64,000 bases of DNA, from positions 6,445,924 through 6,509,923 of the forward strand of contig NC_088306.1 in assembly GCF_032854445.1 (NCBI RefSeq), given 5' to 3'. The position numbers were made by a program, and so were the translations under genes. Below, one piece after another: positions 44,753 through 57,129 of the stretch. The stretch is from Liolophura sinensis (taxonomy: Eukaryota; Mollusca; Polyplacophora; Chitonida; Chitonidae). The notes under the pieces were generated by a model. It was not told where the DNA came from. It did not search any database and worked only from the letters and a program-made list of their open reading frames with translations. Within the stretch, counting starts at the first letter, position 1, and each line of letters starts with the position of its first letter.

Positions 44753-45879
44753 GTTATAAACTCCTAGTGTAAGCCCAGGAAATCGTTAGACATGTATCAG
44801 TCTCCAGTTTTGCCAGACATACAACTGAAAGAAAAATTTCCATATAAGTATGACATTAAGCTTTGGTCAGACTACGAAATCTAATGCATCTGCTCTCATC
44901 CTTGCATTTGTGGAGTTTTGCAACTAAAAGTTTAAACATGTCATTAGTAATGTGTACATGTTTATGTGGGTGTGTATACACATTGAAATATATATGATAC
45001 GTGTATGTGTAAAATGATCGTGGTGCTGCTATTACCATGAGAAAATGTACACATTTACAATTTACTACTTGTTCTCCAATATGTAGATTTCCAACTTTTT
45101 AATTTTGTCTTTTCTGTCTTAAGAAGGTTTACTGCGCTTTACATTCCGATAAGGCCTAAACACAGTTGCGAAAAAAAAAACAACAACAACTGTGCTCAAA
45201 CGAGAAGAATGGGTGGGTACCATCACAGTTTGGAAATTTATAAGAATGACCAGACAAACTCCTATCCCAAAGCGATCCTGAACCCAGTCGGCAAACTGTC
45301 TTTAGACCGATAGGCGTAAAACATACTTTTGAAGTGACTGTCAAATCATTCCTACGTATGTCACTTCGACCTTTTCACTCGGTCCTCAGGGTGGAAATAC
45401 GGTGTATTAATAACACAATTAAAGAGGTTTGTCTCATCCTTTTCATCGTCAAATGCTAATATCTAAGTATAAACCTCTTATCGGCGAGTTATATTTTATA
45501 AATTCCGTCCATTTAACTTCGAGACGTCCGTTTGATTGATTAACCCACATCCGTCAAATTAAGTAGAATCTCAATGCTGCTTATTCAATTTTGAGAGTGA
45601 AATGAGAGAAACGAGAGTCTGATAGTTGTCAGGTGGTCACTTCGATATGTTTACAACGGACTCGTGTCGCGGCGACCGATGTTTTTGAAAAGTACATTCT
45701 CTGAGTGGCGATGACTCGCATGAATAATTGACTGTTAGCCAGACCACTCCTGTGCTATGAAGTAAACACATCACTAAACTCATAGATTTGCACCAATGAG
45801 ACAAATAAATAAAAGAAATGTATGAAGGAACTGACATTATATGATACAATAGTCCGTAGTTCCGATGTACATTCATTGA
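44753..45879. other. Unassigned DNA
   Basis: Nothing recognisable. A short A-run precedes (CAA)n at 45168-45189. Confidence 0.4.
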
Positions 45880-46260
45880 ATTTAATAGCTTGTTCACAGC
45901 CTGTTCTTGCTTGCTAGGCACAGCGACGTGCTCTACAGCGGATTGGTGATGAATTGACGGTGTAACCTGACCTAGGGACATCCCGCAGACACGGCCATTC
46001 TGAACTACCGGATGTTTCTGACGTTGAGATTTGGCCACGTACAGAGTCGGTTACAAATTGCTCCTTGGAGGGTTCTTTTCTGACGGCTACATTCAACAAA
46101 TCACCCGGCACAACGCTGTCTAAACAGTTAAGATAAAGGATATGTCCCAGTTAAGGTGTTACTGTGGTGAGTTTACTGAAATTCGAAGGCATGGTTGATG
46201 AGATGTGTGTTAGCTGAGTTTTTACAATGATATAATGTAGCAATCCACTCAGTCCTTATC
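45880..46260 (+). repeat. Dispersed repeat C, long copy
   Basis: It contains ctaggcacagcgacgtgctc, then tacagcggattggtgatgaa, then ttgacggtgtaacctgacc, then gttacaaattgctccttgga, then ctacattcaacaaatcaccc, then ggcacaacgctgtctaaaca, then gttaagataaaggatatg. A start of a further copy may lie at 46375-46440. Confidence 0.8.
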
Positions 46261-46547
46261 CCAATTTATCTACCGGGTTTTTTGTCTTTAGAACTGCATA
46301 TTTTATTGCAATAACATTAATTTTGAATAAGCAAGTCTGTGAAAAGCCACATTAAAAATTTACCATTCTCTCTATGTTGAAGCAGATGGCGGAAGACACT
46401 ATCTGTGTGCTCTACAGTGAGTTGGATTGTGGTTTTCTTTTGATAACTTTAGGCACTTTACAGGAAACAAGTTCCCCGGTTTGCTTCAAGTATAAATCCA
46501 TCGATCATAAACATGTTTATGTTTATAATATACTAAAAAAAAATACT

Positions 46548-46670
46548 TACAGCATGAAGATTAAAGCCAGAGTAGCAACGACAGCGTGGTAGTTGGCGAA
46601 TGGTTATATACGAGGGCTAAAATGCAGTCCCTTCAATGTACCTCAGTTAAGGTATGTATTAAAACTATTC
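46548..46670 (-). repeat. Dispersed repeat B, 3' end
   Basis: The reverse complement contains ccattcgccaactaccacgc, then tgtcgttgctactctggctt, preceded by a tacctcagttaa-like complement. About 120 bases. Confidence 0.7.
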
Positions 46671-46756
46671 CTTCAGTTCTTTAAATGGTAAACACATCAA
46701 TTAAAAGAAAAGCAGCAGTATAATTTCTGTGTATTCAAGAAGATAGTTGGAGTGAG

Positions 46757-46886
46757 CGAGTAAGTGCCTGGGGTTTAACGTCGTACTCAACTCTTTTAAG
46801 GTGTGAGTCGACCCAGGACTGGCCCTGGATCTACCGTCTCCCGAAGTGGACGCTCTATCAAGTGTACTATTGAGGCCGGTAAGATG
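46757..46886 (-). mobile_element. SINE-B with internal deletion
   Basis: The tRNA-like head (minus, from 46886: a ttgatagagcgtccac box A, a gggccagtcctggg box B) is joined almost directly to the 3' end (complement of gtgcctggggtttaacgtcg). The whole middle is deleted. Confidence 0.6.
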
Positions 46887-48237
46887 GTTGGAAACCGACC
46901 TAAACTGCTACAGCCATTATTTTTCTGATGTGCTTGGCCACTCAATAAATCAATTTTAATCCGAAATTCTTAAGAAGCCTTTCAATGCGCCATGTGAAAG
47001 CAACCGTAAACACGATGTCGCGGACGCAGCTGCGTTCCCGACTTATAGACCTAACTCACGCCTGATTAATCAAAACTAACTATACGTTGACTTCTTGACT
47101 GTGTGTTGTTTTGCTTACTTTGAACTGCAGTATTTCAGTTACGGAATATCACATAAAGATAAAACGTTACGCTTTTTAAAATTCATATCGGATACTTTAC
47201 TGATGTTTATATACCTTCAGTCTCGTGCTGTCTTTCCTTTCTGCAGAACTGGGTAAAAATGGGGTGATTCCAATTGCAATTAATAAGACGTCATTGGTCT
47301 AGGATTGCTCAATATTGTTGTTGTCACATTTATCGTGTTGACATGTATCATACAATAAAATTAAAACAAATAGAAATGGACCAGGCGTCTGGTGTGTTCA
47401 GTTCACATCGTGTTAATGAAACGAATACCTATCGTCTTCCTATAAAATCAGAATAATGCATTAAAAAAGTGAGACTACGTGCAAAAGTCAAAGTATTTAA
47501 AAACCATCAGCTCGTGCTTTATTGAACATTGAAAACGTGCCATGCCCTCAGAAGTCTGACGAGGCCTTACATATTGTACATGTTGTAACTGACAAGCACA
47601 ATTTACGGGTATGTGGCCAAAATTTTAGCGTTTATTAGTATTTATAGGTCTTAATAGAATTCCTCTTTCCTGTCGGTTCATGTTTCAAAGTTTAGTTCTG
47701 ATTTGGATCTTATGTTTTAAATATCCTAGTTTTTTCCTAACAAATATGATAACTTTTCCACACGTAATGATCCTTTCTTTTGGTCCGGTAAACCATGGCT
47801 TTTCCTACTGTAAATGTGTCTTTAGGTGATATAAGGCGCCACACTTCCATGACCGACTGAACGTTGATTGTATTGAGATCGATGGGGCAACCATCATTCA
47901 GCATTGTCTTTAGGTGGGAGCAAATATACGGTAAATGTAGGTTTCCGTTAAGATATTAAACTTCTATTTCGGTATGTGGGAATTATTACTAAAGATCAAA
48001 AGCCAGGCCTTCCTGCTTTTCAGGAAGATTAAATTTTCAGACATTATTACTTGTAATTTGTCGCCGAAGGCTCTCGTCCTTCCAGTTTTCTGACTTCTCC
48101 ACGAGACAGCACAAAATACGACTGAGTGTGTTATATGGTCACCCTGCTCTGTGTACTAGAAAAACGTGATGTACAATGCAATGTGGGAAAGCTCTGCCAT
48201 AGCACAGTCATAACACAACACAACAAAGCATCTCGAG
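46887..48237. other. Unassigned DNA
   Basis: No gene or shared repeat recognised. Confidence 0.45.
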
Positions 48238-48425
48238 TTATTCTAGACTAATGACGTGTGCTACATTGCAGTTAACATCACTGCATTTATTTTTACCTAA
48301 TAATGCTTCAGCAATGGTGCTTGGGGGCGTGTACTGTACTACTATTTATACATTTACATGAACAATTAGAATAAAAACTTACGTGAGGTAAATTGACAAG
48401 AAGCCGTATTTCACTTGTAGGTTTG
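48238..48425 (+). repeat. Dispersed repeat B, 5' two thirds
   Basis: ttattctagactaatgacgt is followed by gttaacatcactgcatttat, caatggtgcttgggggcgtg and aggtaaattgacaagaagcc, then tatttcac. The last third is missing. Confidence 0.85.
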
Positions 48426-49400
48426 TTGTACATTTTCAAAAAGTCACACCTCTTATTTTGATCTATACTTCATATATGTAATAATAACATTTTCAGTAAT
48501 TTTATACCAGTTAAGTCACATCAATTACATTCAACATCACTACTTTTTAAATTAATTCTGCTGAAGCCACAATATAAGAGGCAATATAAGTTTCCACTTT
48601 TAAGGCATTTACATTTACTTGCGCTAGTACTTGCGCTGGTACAGTTTATTCTAATAAATGTACATGCACAAATACTTGCTCCAGTACATTTTATTGCAAT
48701 AAAGACATTTGAAAGCACTTTCAAGCAGTCTACACGAACCGTTTTCAGCTTCTGGCTCAGTAAAGAACGGTTTGCGACATGACAACATGTGTTGCAAACG
48801 ATGAGAGACACAGCGTTGTACATGTGCATGAATGTGCTTTGGAAAATATGAACTGTAGACCGTTCAAAACGAATCAATTTACTCGTAATCTTTTAGGTCG
48901 AGGTTAAATGAATGCGTTTAAATTTCTATATGTGAAACAGGATGGTGTAAATCATCGGCTCAAAACACATCAAAGTTATATAAAAACATATTATGACGTC
49001 ATATATTCGACAAATGTTGAGCTCCTAAAGTTTCTTAGTCACTTTTTTCCTAACACCTAACATCTTTATCAAACGTTTTGTACGTAGTATTTTTCTGTAT
49101 GGATAGGTCAAATTTCAGAAAGACACATTTATTGGTTCTGAGAAAGAAGACGTTTAAAGATTTTGCTCGAAATCCACTTCGGCTTCCAAACTAAGTGACT
49201 TAGAAGAACACTTCTCAAACCCCTTAAATATAATGCCTGAAAGAAGTTTGCTGGTAAATTCCAAACAGCTACGATCTGCAGTTCTCGCGAAAAAAAATAA
49301 ATAAATATTGTCAGAGAGAAATACAATTGTAATATTCCGAGGAAAGAACCATTTTCACAGATTTACATGATACCAGTGGTCGTTTATCGATGTACTGATT
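48426..49400. other. Unassigned DNA with a local duplication
   Basis: A ~45-bp pair (48645-48690, 48676-48720) shares the words acttgc, gtaca, tttatt and aataaa. A 118-codon minus frame (48521-48877) covers it but has no known motif and is Cys- and Ser-rich because of the duplication. Confidence 0.35.
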
Positions 49401-49764
49401 TACCGGACCTATGCGTCGAAACAGACATTTATAGTTGTTTTTCTTGGATAAGAGCAAGGTTATTTTTACCTCTTTAAGAAAACTGGTTCAAATTCAGTTG
49501 AGGAGGACTCAATCGACTGGGAATTTCTTTCCACCCTTTTACTGTGCAATTATATTCTGAATGAGTTCGGAAACAATAATACAAAACTCAGATTTAGCGG
49601 ACTATACAATAATAAACATCAAAATTAAACAATCAAAATTTTTAATGTTAATCGAGCCGGGACGACACAAGTCATGCATGGGTGAGTTATTCGCGTTGTC
49701 TCTGTGCAACTCTGATGCCTATAAACTGAGATTGGTCATTTGGAAAACCGTGTTTACTAGATCT

Positions 49765-50012
49765 GAGTGAGTGACTGAGTGCCTGAGGTTTAACGTCGTG
49801 CTCAACAATTTTCAGTCATACGAAGGAATCCTTAAGGTGTATGTAATGTACCTCCATGTTGCAGGACGGGTTTTCACCGCTCTTGTATGTAGTGCTGCCC
49901 CACTGAGATGACTTTCCGAAGGCAAGCAAGCAGCCCTGGCCGAGCCATTGTACTGATACAGGTCAACCAGTCGTTGCGCTATCCCCTTCATGCGGAACGT
50001 CATACTAGCTCT
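49765..50012 (-). mobile_element. SINE-B body and 3' end
   Basis: On the plus strand, gcctgaggtttaacgtcgtg is followed by ctcaacaattttcagtcata, then ttgcaggacgggttttcacc, then ctgagatgactttccgaag, then tcaaccagtcgttgcgct. This aligns with the copy at 29.3-29.8 kb. The tRNA-like head is missing or diverged. Confidence 0.65.
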
Positions 50013-50329
50013 GAAGAAATCGTTTCAATGTTCATCAGAGGACAAATTGAGGCACAAATTGACACGAGATATGGAACTTTTTAAACAGTATATTTTGATT
50101 AATTCGCAGTAGAAACAAATTACTACAAGAAAAATTTTCCAAAGACAGACATACAAATTGTTGGAATCCGATCGACACTACAGTACCATTTAGCTATTAA
50201 TGTTACATGTAGCGGGCTTGACTGGGTGAAGGTGGGGGAGGTGTAAATTACTACACCATGTGTATAAGTAGTTAAGTGAACAGTACTGACCCGTGGTTAT
50301 TGCTGTGTGGAAAGTGTCTGAGACGGGGC

Positions 50330-50610
50330 GCGCTTCAGTATCCTAATGGTTAATGGTAATGCGTATCCGCCTCAAAGGTCGGAAGATCCGGGATCAAACC
50401 TCGGTCGGGTTATAACAAAGACTTTAGAACTGGTATTTCTTCTTGTGTGGCTTGTTGCTCAGCACTGAGGGGGTAAGCCCAAGGAAACAGGGCTGGTTGC
50501 CCCGTTGCCAGAATTATGTGACTAGGTGGGGTTTAGTCTGGTGCCTTCGAAATGATACGTTACTGGCGGCAGTAATTTTACTCGCCCTATCATAGGAAGA
50601 CGCAATCTGT
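50330..50610 (+). mobile_element. tRNA-derived SINE, family C
   Basis: The head has tatcctaatggttaatggta (box A) and gatccgggatcaaacctcgg (box B) at tRNA spacing. It is followed by a body with gtggcttgttgctcagcact, then ggtaagcccaaggaaacagg, then gtgactaggtggggtttagt and ctggtgccttcgaaatgata. The order is that of a SINE type I know from molluscs. No target duplication was identified. Confidence 0.7.
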
Positions 50611-51228
50611 ATACACACCCAATGAGCCCTCGTCCTCATCTGAATGAAAAATTGCTTATTCATACGATGATCTGGATTTACTCTCCGTGCTGTAATCTTT
50701 AAAATTGAGTGGATTGAGCTCCAAGTGCTACTAATCAAGAGGTCATATACAAATTATCGTAGACGAAATATGTGACGAGAAAATGGTTCATTTTTTTCTG
50801 CTCCGTACCTCGGATTTCGACCTATACACCACACAAAAATATACAATGATGTTCGACTGCCTTTCTGAATCAATTCATATTCTATTCTTCTCATTTAAAT
50901 TTTTGTTAAAGTCTTAGATGAGTGACACTTGTTACCCACAACGTACGTTTGCAAAAAAACATATACTACACATGGTATGGTAACCAGATTGTTAGACTCT
51001 TGTAGATATTTTACAGTTTTTGATTGACACGCAAGAAATGTTTCCAAGTATATTGAATTCTTAAATCCTGTTTTTAAAAATTGCAGTCTTAAGTCTCCTG
51101 TTTGAGTCTAATACTTAAAAGGTAACATCCATTTCTATTTGTTAAAGTTTAAGAACAATTTTAAAGCTCGTTGGCTAATTTCCGTCCTTGTCATGAATTC
51201 CAGTAGTGTGTTGTTTGTTTTTTGTCAG
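50611..51228. other. Unassigned DNA, ends in a pyrimidine-rich acceptor-like tract
   Basis: No gene. The right edge (51209-51228) is a T-rich tract ending in tttgtcag, which serves the candidate exon. Confidence 0.4.
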
Positions 51229-51470
51229 ATTCACGTACATCTGCAAGAAATGCGATTTATCCTGTGTTCTATGACAGACAATTTGTTAGCAGTGCTATAT
51301 ATGTGAAAAACATGAATCAACGAAGAAACGTTTCTGGGAACACGATCGTGTGGTCTTTTTGCCCTGATACACTATTGCGTAACGATACACTATCGCCTAA
51401 CGCCTTCTGCCCAGTCGATAGTGCAGAAGAAAGGATTCGCTTTATGGTCGTTGTAGTGGAAATTGCATAA
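51229..51470 (+). CDS. Candidate terminal exon of an unknown host gene
   Basis: A T-rich tract and AG at 51227-51228 form a strong splice acceptor. From 51231 the frame runs open for 79 codons to TAA at 51468-51470, taking one base from the preceding exon. The peptide (SRTSARNAIYPVFYDRQF at its start, then SSAIYVKNMNQRRN, ending IRFMVVVVEIA) has normal composition and two Cys, and other frames are closed. I recognise no family. The preceding exon was not found in the window with confidence, and a polyadenylation signal is not evident. Confidence 0.4.
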
Positions 51471-51611
51471 ACGCATTTTTAACATGGCAAGGAATTGTAA
51501 GTGTAGAGCAATTGTGATCTAAATCCAAGAGTGAATGAACGATCAACAAATGAATCTTTTTTATGCCTCAAACAGCAATAACACCATGGAGCTACTGGAT
51601 GAGCTGTTCTA

Positions 51612-51800
51612 AAAGACGGGATTGACTTGCTGTCACCCGAAAAATATACCTAAGGGCGTCCTTCAAGCGAGAAACAACAACGCTGCTGACAGTAGATCGT
51701 TTGGGATGAGATCGATCAATACATTATTACGGTCAACGATTAGGGATTTGATTTATAAGCGAACTCAAAGGACGACTAAGACAATACAAATTTACCGTGA
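51612..51800 (+). repeat. Dispersed repeat F, copy 1
   Basis: It aligns over ~185 bases with 52352-52530 (gtcacccgaaaaatata, aacgctgctgaca, then gatcgatcaatacattatta and cggtcaacgat). Similarity is roughly four in five bases by eye. Confidence 0.8.
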
Positions 51801-52231
51801 ACATAGGTGATTATCTCTTGCGCAGTATTATTCTTCGGAGCGCACTTGGATTTGGGAAGAGAACAAACGTTCATATGCTGAATTAGTTTCAGAAGAAATG
51901 CCAGACAACGCTCTCTGTTGACGTGACGCATTCGTGTTGATACAAGCGTAAGCGAAATCCGCGAAAAAAGAAACAATACAATGGCGAGGAAGAAGAAACA
52001 ACATGCTAAATTCAATTAGGTGTACATGTAACTTAAAATTATCATATTTAACCTTTCAACGAAAATCTTTCAACGAAAATCATATCCTGAAAAAATACCC
52101 GTGTGATGTTAACGTCATGTCAATCATGACAAAGTATATGGCCGATGCAGCCAAACATGATCAAGCAACATGCATAGTTTCTTGGGCTCGTATGCATTCA
52201 TGTTTTAATGTGTTGTTGTATTTTGAGTAAT
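51801..52231. other. Unassigned DNA
   Basis: 51820-51865 is similar to 30150-30205. Otherwise there is nothing recognisable. Confidence 0.4.
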
Positions 52232-52715
52232 TTTAGACAAATGATATCTGATATATTCCGGCAGTTAACATTGCAAGGGGTCAAATACATGATTGTGTGA
52301 GAATGTCCAAGTGCTGTTATCTACGCGTTTACATGAACCGTTAGAATAAAGGGATTGACTGTCATCCGAAAATAGATCGCATGACGTCCTTCAAAGGAAA
52401 AACTAAACGCTGCTGAGAACAAATCATTTGGGATAAGATCGACCAATACATTATTACGGTCAGCGATCCTGGAACTGATTTATACTGCGAATTCAACGAC
52501 TCAAAACAAATTTATACTGAATATCGCTTAGCGTCCGTACCATTTGACGTCAATGTTTAAACCATGATATTAAGGGGTGTCTAAGTTTCTGAAAGTGTTG
52601 TTTAACCATTTACATGAACAGTTAGAATAACATTAATTAAGGTAAAATGACAAGTGACCGAATTTCACCCCTAATGCCTGTGACCATTTGCCAATAATTA
52701 CACTGTCGTCCGAGC
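52232..52715 (+). repeat. Dispersed repeat B, two partial copies around repeat F
   Basis: The left part (52232-52349) ends tttacatgaaccgttagaat. Repeat F follows, then a second B part (52555-52715) with tttacatgaacagttagaat again, then ccatttgccaataattacac and tgtcgtccgagct. The duplicated word means that F did not simply insert; two B copies or a duplication are involved. Confidence 0.75.
52352..52530 (+). repeat. Dispersed repeat F, copy 2
   Basis: This is the partner of 51612-51800, lying between two partial repeat B copies. Confidence 0.8.
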
Positions 52716-52949
52716 TATGGACCGAGTCGTTCGAAAGTGAATTAGCTAATACAGGTATTAAGGCATACTTTGTACTTAAAACTTTAGCCAAACTCAGCAG
52801 CGCAATTTCCTCTCCTTTGGCTAAGCCATCTTTTTCTAAGCTTACTTCTGATTGCAGAACAAAAGTTTATGATGAAGGGCTGAGCTACATCATTGATTTC
52901 CTCTTTTCCACTAGCTCGAAAACGTTTCACATTTTCAATGGTACATAAG

Positions 52950-53046
52950 GTACAGTAAGTGCTTAGGGTTTAACGTCGTGCTTAACAATTTTTAGTCATA
53001 TGACGACGAAGGCACCTTCATGTTAGGTAGAGGAAACCGGCCAAAC
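52950..53046 (-). mobile_element. SINE-B 3' end
   Basis: On the plus strand, agtgcttagggtttaacgtc is followed by gtgcttaacaatttttagtc, then atatgacgacgaaggcacc. It is the best-preserved 3' end of this family, and in reverse it resembles the 3' end of the I-like LINE. Confidence 0.7.
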
Positions 53047-53554
53047 AAATGGAATTCTGTATCAGTTTGGCCATGGGATCAAATGAACATGTACATTCTA
53101 AGGTGCGTAAGGTTTACTCTGGACACATATCATGCATCCATCATCGCAACAGAGTTAATAAGTAAAATTTCACGATAGTGCGAGTTTCATAGTGTTGCTT
53201 GCTTACTTATATTGCGTACTTTCTTATACAGTCAAAAGGGTACATGTAGGACCTTATTTTGCCAAAGAATTAAGAGATAAGACTTCATGTATCAGGTCTT
53301 TGTTCATCCCTCGCCTATAAGTGACTGTGACATTATTTCGCAGCTGCCGTTTATGGTTTACTTCTTCCAAATCCACCAAAGCTCCATCCACCCACTAGAT
53401 TTCGATTAGCGTTGATACCACTCATCTACATTAACAGACAGGCTTTTTTCTAAAAAGATGTCAAGCAAAACGCAAGACCTCATACAGAGGGTGGTACATC
53501 AAGAAGGAAGAATCCGTTTTTTTTTTTTTGTTTTTTTTTTTTTTTGTAATCCCA
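53047..53554. other. Unassigned DNA with a poly-T tract
   Basis: A T-rich run at 53517-53546 lies just before the next Penelope-like copy. Confidence 0.45.
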
Positions 53555-54570
53555 CCATAGATGTAACATCATTTTGGGGACTGCTGAGACACCAGATAGT
53601 CCTGATGGTACATCTTATTTGGAGCTATTTTTGTACAAAGACGAACAAGGTCTCCTTTCAATTTTGATATTGTAAATTATCCTTATTTAGATAGCAATAT
53701 ACCAAAGAGTCCTGCATATGGTATATACACATCTCGCCTTGTAGCATTTGTCAGATCTTGCGTTAATTGTGATGACTTTAATGTGCGTCACAAGTTGATA
53801 GTTCAAAAACTAGTTTGTCAAGGATACTCCACCAAACGCCTTCATTCTAAGTTTACTAAGATTCTTCAATCAAATTTTACAATGAGTGTAACACTCTTGT
53901 TGGCAGGAATGGACAGAGCGTTCAGAATCTGCATTGTGATCAACCACATAGACGGCGCTGTTACCCCTATGTACATCACGTACATGGTATTAACAACATA
54001 GATGGCGCTGGTTGTCCAGTGTAACCGTCTATCTTGTATGTCGTGTGTAACATCATAGATGGCGCCTCTGGTAGCATGAGATCTTTACATATTAACGGGA
54101 AAGACGTAATCGTCCGTTGCTTTTGAATCACAATCTGATCGGTTAAGGTCTGTAACGCTCGTCATTTTCAAACTGTATCTAATACCGCTTAACCTGGGGC
54201 TAGGGGCCGCAAAGGTAGCCATGCTCATTACATCAGCATGATGCCTTTATGAACAGTTGCAATTAAACCGCGACTGAGATACTTGTTTAATTGTTATTTG
54301 ACCTGGAACTCATTTACGAACTACGAATTTGAACTTTGATATGGAATTCATGCCTGGAACATTCATTGTCTGCCCGACATCATTGAAAACTGATGACCGC
54401 TTCTCTCTTGTGTGTCACCGGCTTTTTTTCTTATTTGTATAATTTCTTACATACCTTTGTCTTTGGGAGGAAGTGTTAAAAGCTGTTTTGGAAATGGATC
54501 TTGCGATTATCGACTTGGAACGCCTTTTCCGGACTACGAATTGTAGATGAATGTCGGACTAGACGCTTAT
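53555..54570 (+). mobile_element. Penelope-like element, third copy, 5'-truncated
   Basis: It is similar to 25040-26061 throughout: DSPDGTSYLELFLYKDEQG, then a deletion of ~20 bases, VNYPYLDSNIPKSPAY-like, LVCQGYSTKRLHSKF, then the long 3' part (atagatggcgcctctggtag, gatcttgcgattatcgactt) ending at agacgcttat (54570). It begins abruptly within the reverse transcriptase, as 5' truncation would give. Frames are broken. Confidence 0.88.
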
Positions 54571-56484
54571 ATTTATATATACATACACTAATTATCGTCA
54601 TGAAGAAAGCGTTTTATTGGGGTTCATGACGCAACAAAATAATGACTTCTTGCACCTTGGAAGAAATTTTAAGCAATATCATCTTTAGCATTTATGTTTA
54701 AAACATGTCTTGAGAAAAGAAATCAATCAGCTGTAAATGACACAAGACATTAACGGCCCGGGAATGTATTAAACACTGGCGCTAAACAATGAAAACATCG
54801 CTGCCTCGGCTCTAGTGGATGCCAGGAAAATGCATTAGCTTCTTTATTGATTGGTTTTAAGTTAGGTTTAATAGTTGTTTGTTTCAAATTTTTGTTATTT
54901 TTGTTATCAATTTAAAAAGAATAGCTATTAAATCTTTTTAGGACGTCCCAGTAAAGGCATTGCCTGAATTCAGAATTCCATTTCTTTACATTTGCAGAAC
55001 TATCACAGCGCTGAACAATGTTGCTGTTTTTTATTGAATTTTGCAACACAATGGCGTCAGGTGCTGCTAGATATTTATGTCTTCATGCTCAGTGACGGAT
55101 GAATGAATGATAATGCCTGAAAGCTTCTTTGAAAATAATACAACCACTTTGTAGCGAGAGTTCTTGACGATAATTGTGTTTGCACTTTCCTAAATGACTG
55201 CACATTAGCCTCCACACGATATCGTTGAAATACTGTTAGTGTGGCGTGAAATATCACACACTTTCACGTCTTATCAGTTTAAAGGACGGAAGAAAAACAT
55301 CGACCTGTTGCCAAGTAATAGCAAAATACTTGTCCCGCGTAAACCGGTTGTTATCTGAAACCCCCTGATCCCCTGATGTGTGGCTAAGATTACTATATAT
55401 ACCCATATTTATTAAACGAATGAAGACATACTTAAAAAATTCAAACACAGCTAAAATCAAAATATTTTGCTCTAGGAAGTTTGTGCGCGGATTCTTCACT
55501 GTATAACAACGGACCAAACACAATTTGAGTTGTTCCCAGATCTGAGTTTGGCTTTTACAATGCATGTACCATTCATGATTTTAAGTCTAAAGTGCTTGAA
55601 TACTTAAGAGCATATGTCGAAAGCCGCTCGACTTGGGAAGGTTTCCAGCAGACCGCATATACAAGAATGTCTCATGGAGGCTAAAACTTACGTCACAACG
55701 ATAAGGTTAAGTTATCAAAACATAGTGTATGTTTATTCACGAATTATTGTACTGTTATTATATACCTTTGATGGTGTTATGCCAAATGATTAGACGCCTG
55801 AAAATAAGCAAAAATATGAAATTCAGACAAAAGATCAGATAAACTTTAAAATAGAACTTTCTAGGAACACATGACGTTTACACAAGAACCTTGTCCAAAG
55901 CAAGTACCCGTATCAAAAGAAGTGCAAAGCATATCATTTTAAACAAACAGCTTTTGTGGATTACATGTTTATCGCGTTAAGCCTAAAGATCTAAACTAGG
56001 AATATGAATGTGATCCATTTACGCTAATCAAAGTACATTTGTGTAGGTTTTGTCGACGAGAATAGCCCAGTATAATAACGGCCCTTTAGAGCTAACGTAA
56101 CCGATGCCTAAGTCACCAGCAGAATCGTTTGATTTGATTATATTTTCAGATTATACATGTTGAAGTCTTAATTACGAACAGAACTAAAATGTTTATTTCA
56201 GTGAGAACTGTGTGGTGTAAACCGGAAGTTTAATTGTTACTACTTTACTGTGTGATGCGAAAGGCGTGGCCTTGTTATTTCAGATTTATTCACCTCCAGT
56301 AAGGTCCACATCATTCAATATTGAAAGACAATGTTGCGGGAAATTAAATCCCATACGGCTTGAGTTATCGCTTATATTACTTACAAGGAGGTATATGAAC
56401 ATGGTATATACTTGGTGAAATACATACAAAACCTTGTTTGTATATGTACCTACCTATGTGAGAAACATATTATCAAAACAAAGA
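54571..56484. other. Unassigned DNA
   Basis: I see no gene, SINE or shared repeat in nearly 2 kb. A 103-codon minus frame (55254-55565) has no known motif. Confidence 0.45.
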
Positions 56485-56686
56485 CAATGCGGTCGATGTG
56501 AGTTCAAGTCCAGATCATGCTGGCTTCCTCTCCGGCCGTACGTGGGAAGGTCTGACAGCAACCTGCGGATGGTCGTGGGTTTCCCCCGGTTTCTGCCCGG
56601 GTTTCACACACTGTAATGCTGGCCGCCGTCTTATAAGTGAAATATTCTTGAGTACGGCATAAAACACCAAACAAGTAAATATATCA
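56485..56686 (+). mobile_element. SINE-A, 5'-truncated within box B, with 13-bp target duplication
   Basis: It starts at caatgcggtcgatgtgagtt, just before box B, and runs to a tail of aagtaaatat. The perfect 13-mer atcaaaacaaaga flanks it at 56472-56484 and 56687-56699. The body is well preserved. Confidence 0.95.
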
Positions 56687-57129
56687 ATCAAAACAAAGAA
56701 CACGAAAAGCGTGGTTGTGGTATTGAACGTGCAACTGCTGCTCAAGTGAATACTTTTTCAAATCGTATGTGAAACTGGACATTGATGATGTTAGTTTAAG
56801 GTCTGTTGGACGTTTCATCCTCGTGTTTCACAAAAAAAAGTTTTATACAAAGGTCTGTACACATTTAACGTGTTATCTCTTGTCTGAAAACGGTCCGCAT
56901 TCGAAATCTTAACATGTCCTTTAAAAATTTCTGGTAATTCACAATGTTTGTAAATAATTTTTTAGCACATTTGCAAGCTCGAAAATTCATTTCCCTGAGC
57001 AAGAGTAAGTCTCTCAAAACTGTTTAGCCCACACATATGAACTGTGGTAACGACCAAAAATAAATTAATAATCGGATACCCATTTCTTGAAGAGTAACAA
57101 CAAATCTCAGACGGGTAGGGAAGGCATTT
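56687..57129. other. Unassigned DNA
   Basis: Nothing recognisable. Confidence 0.4.
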
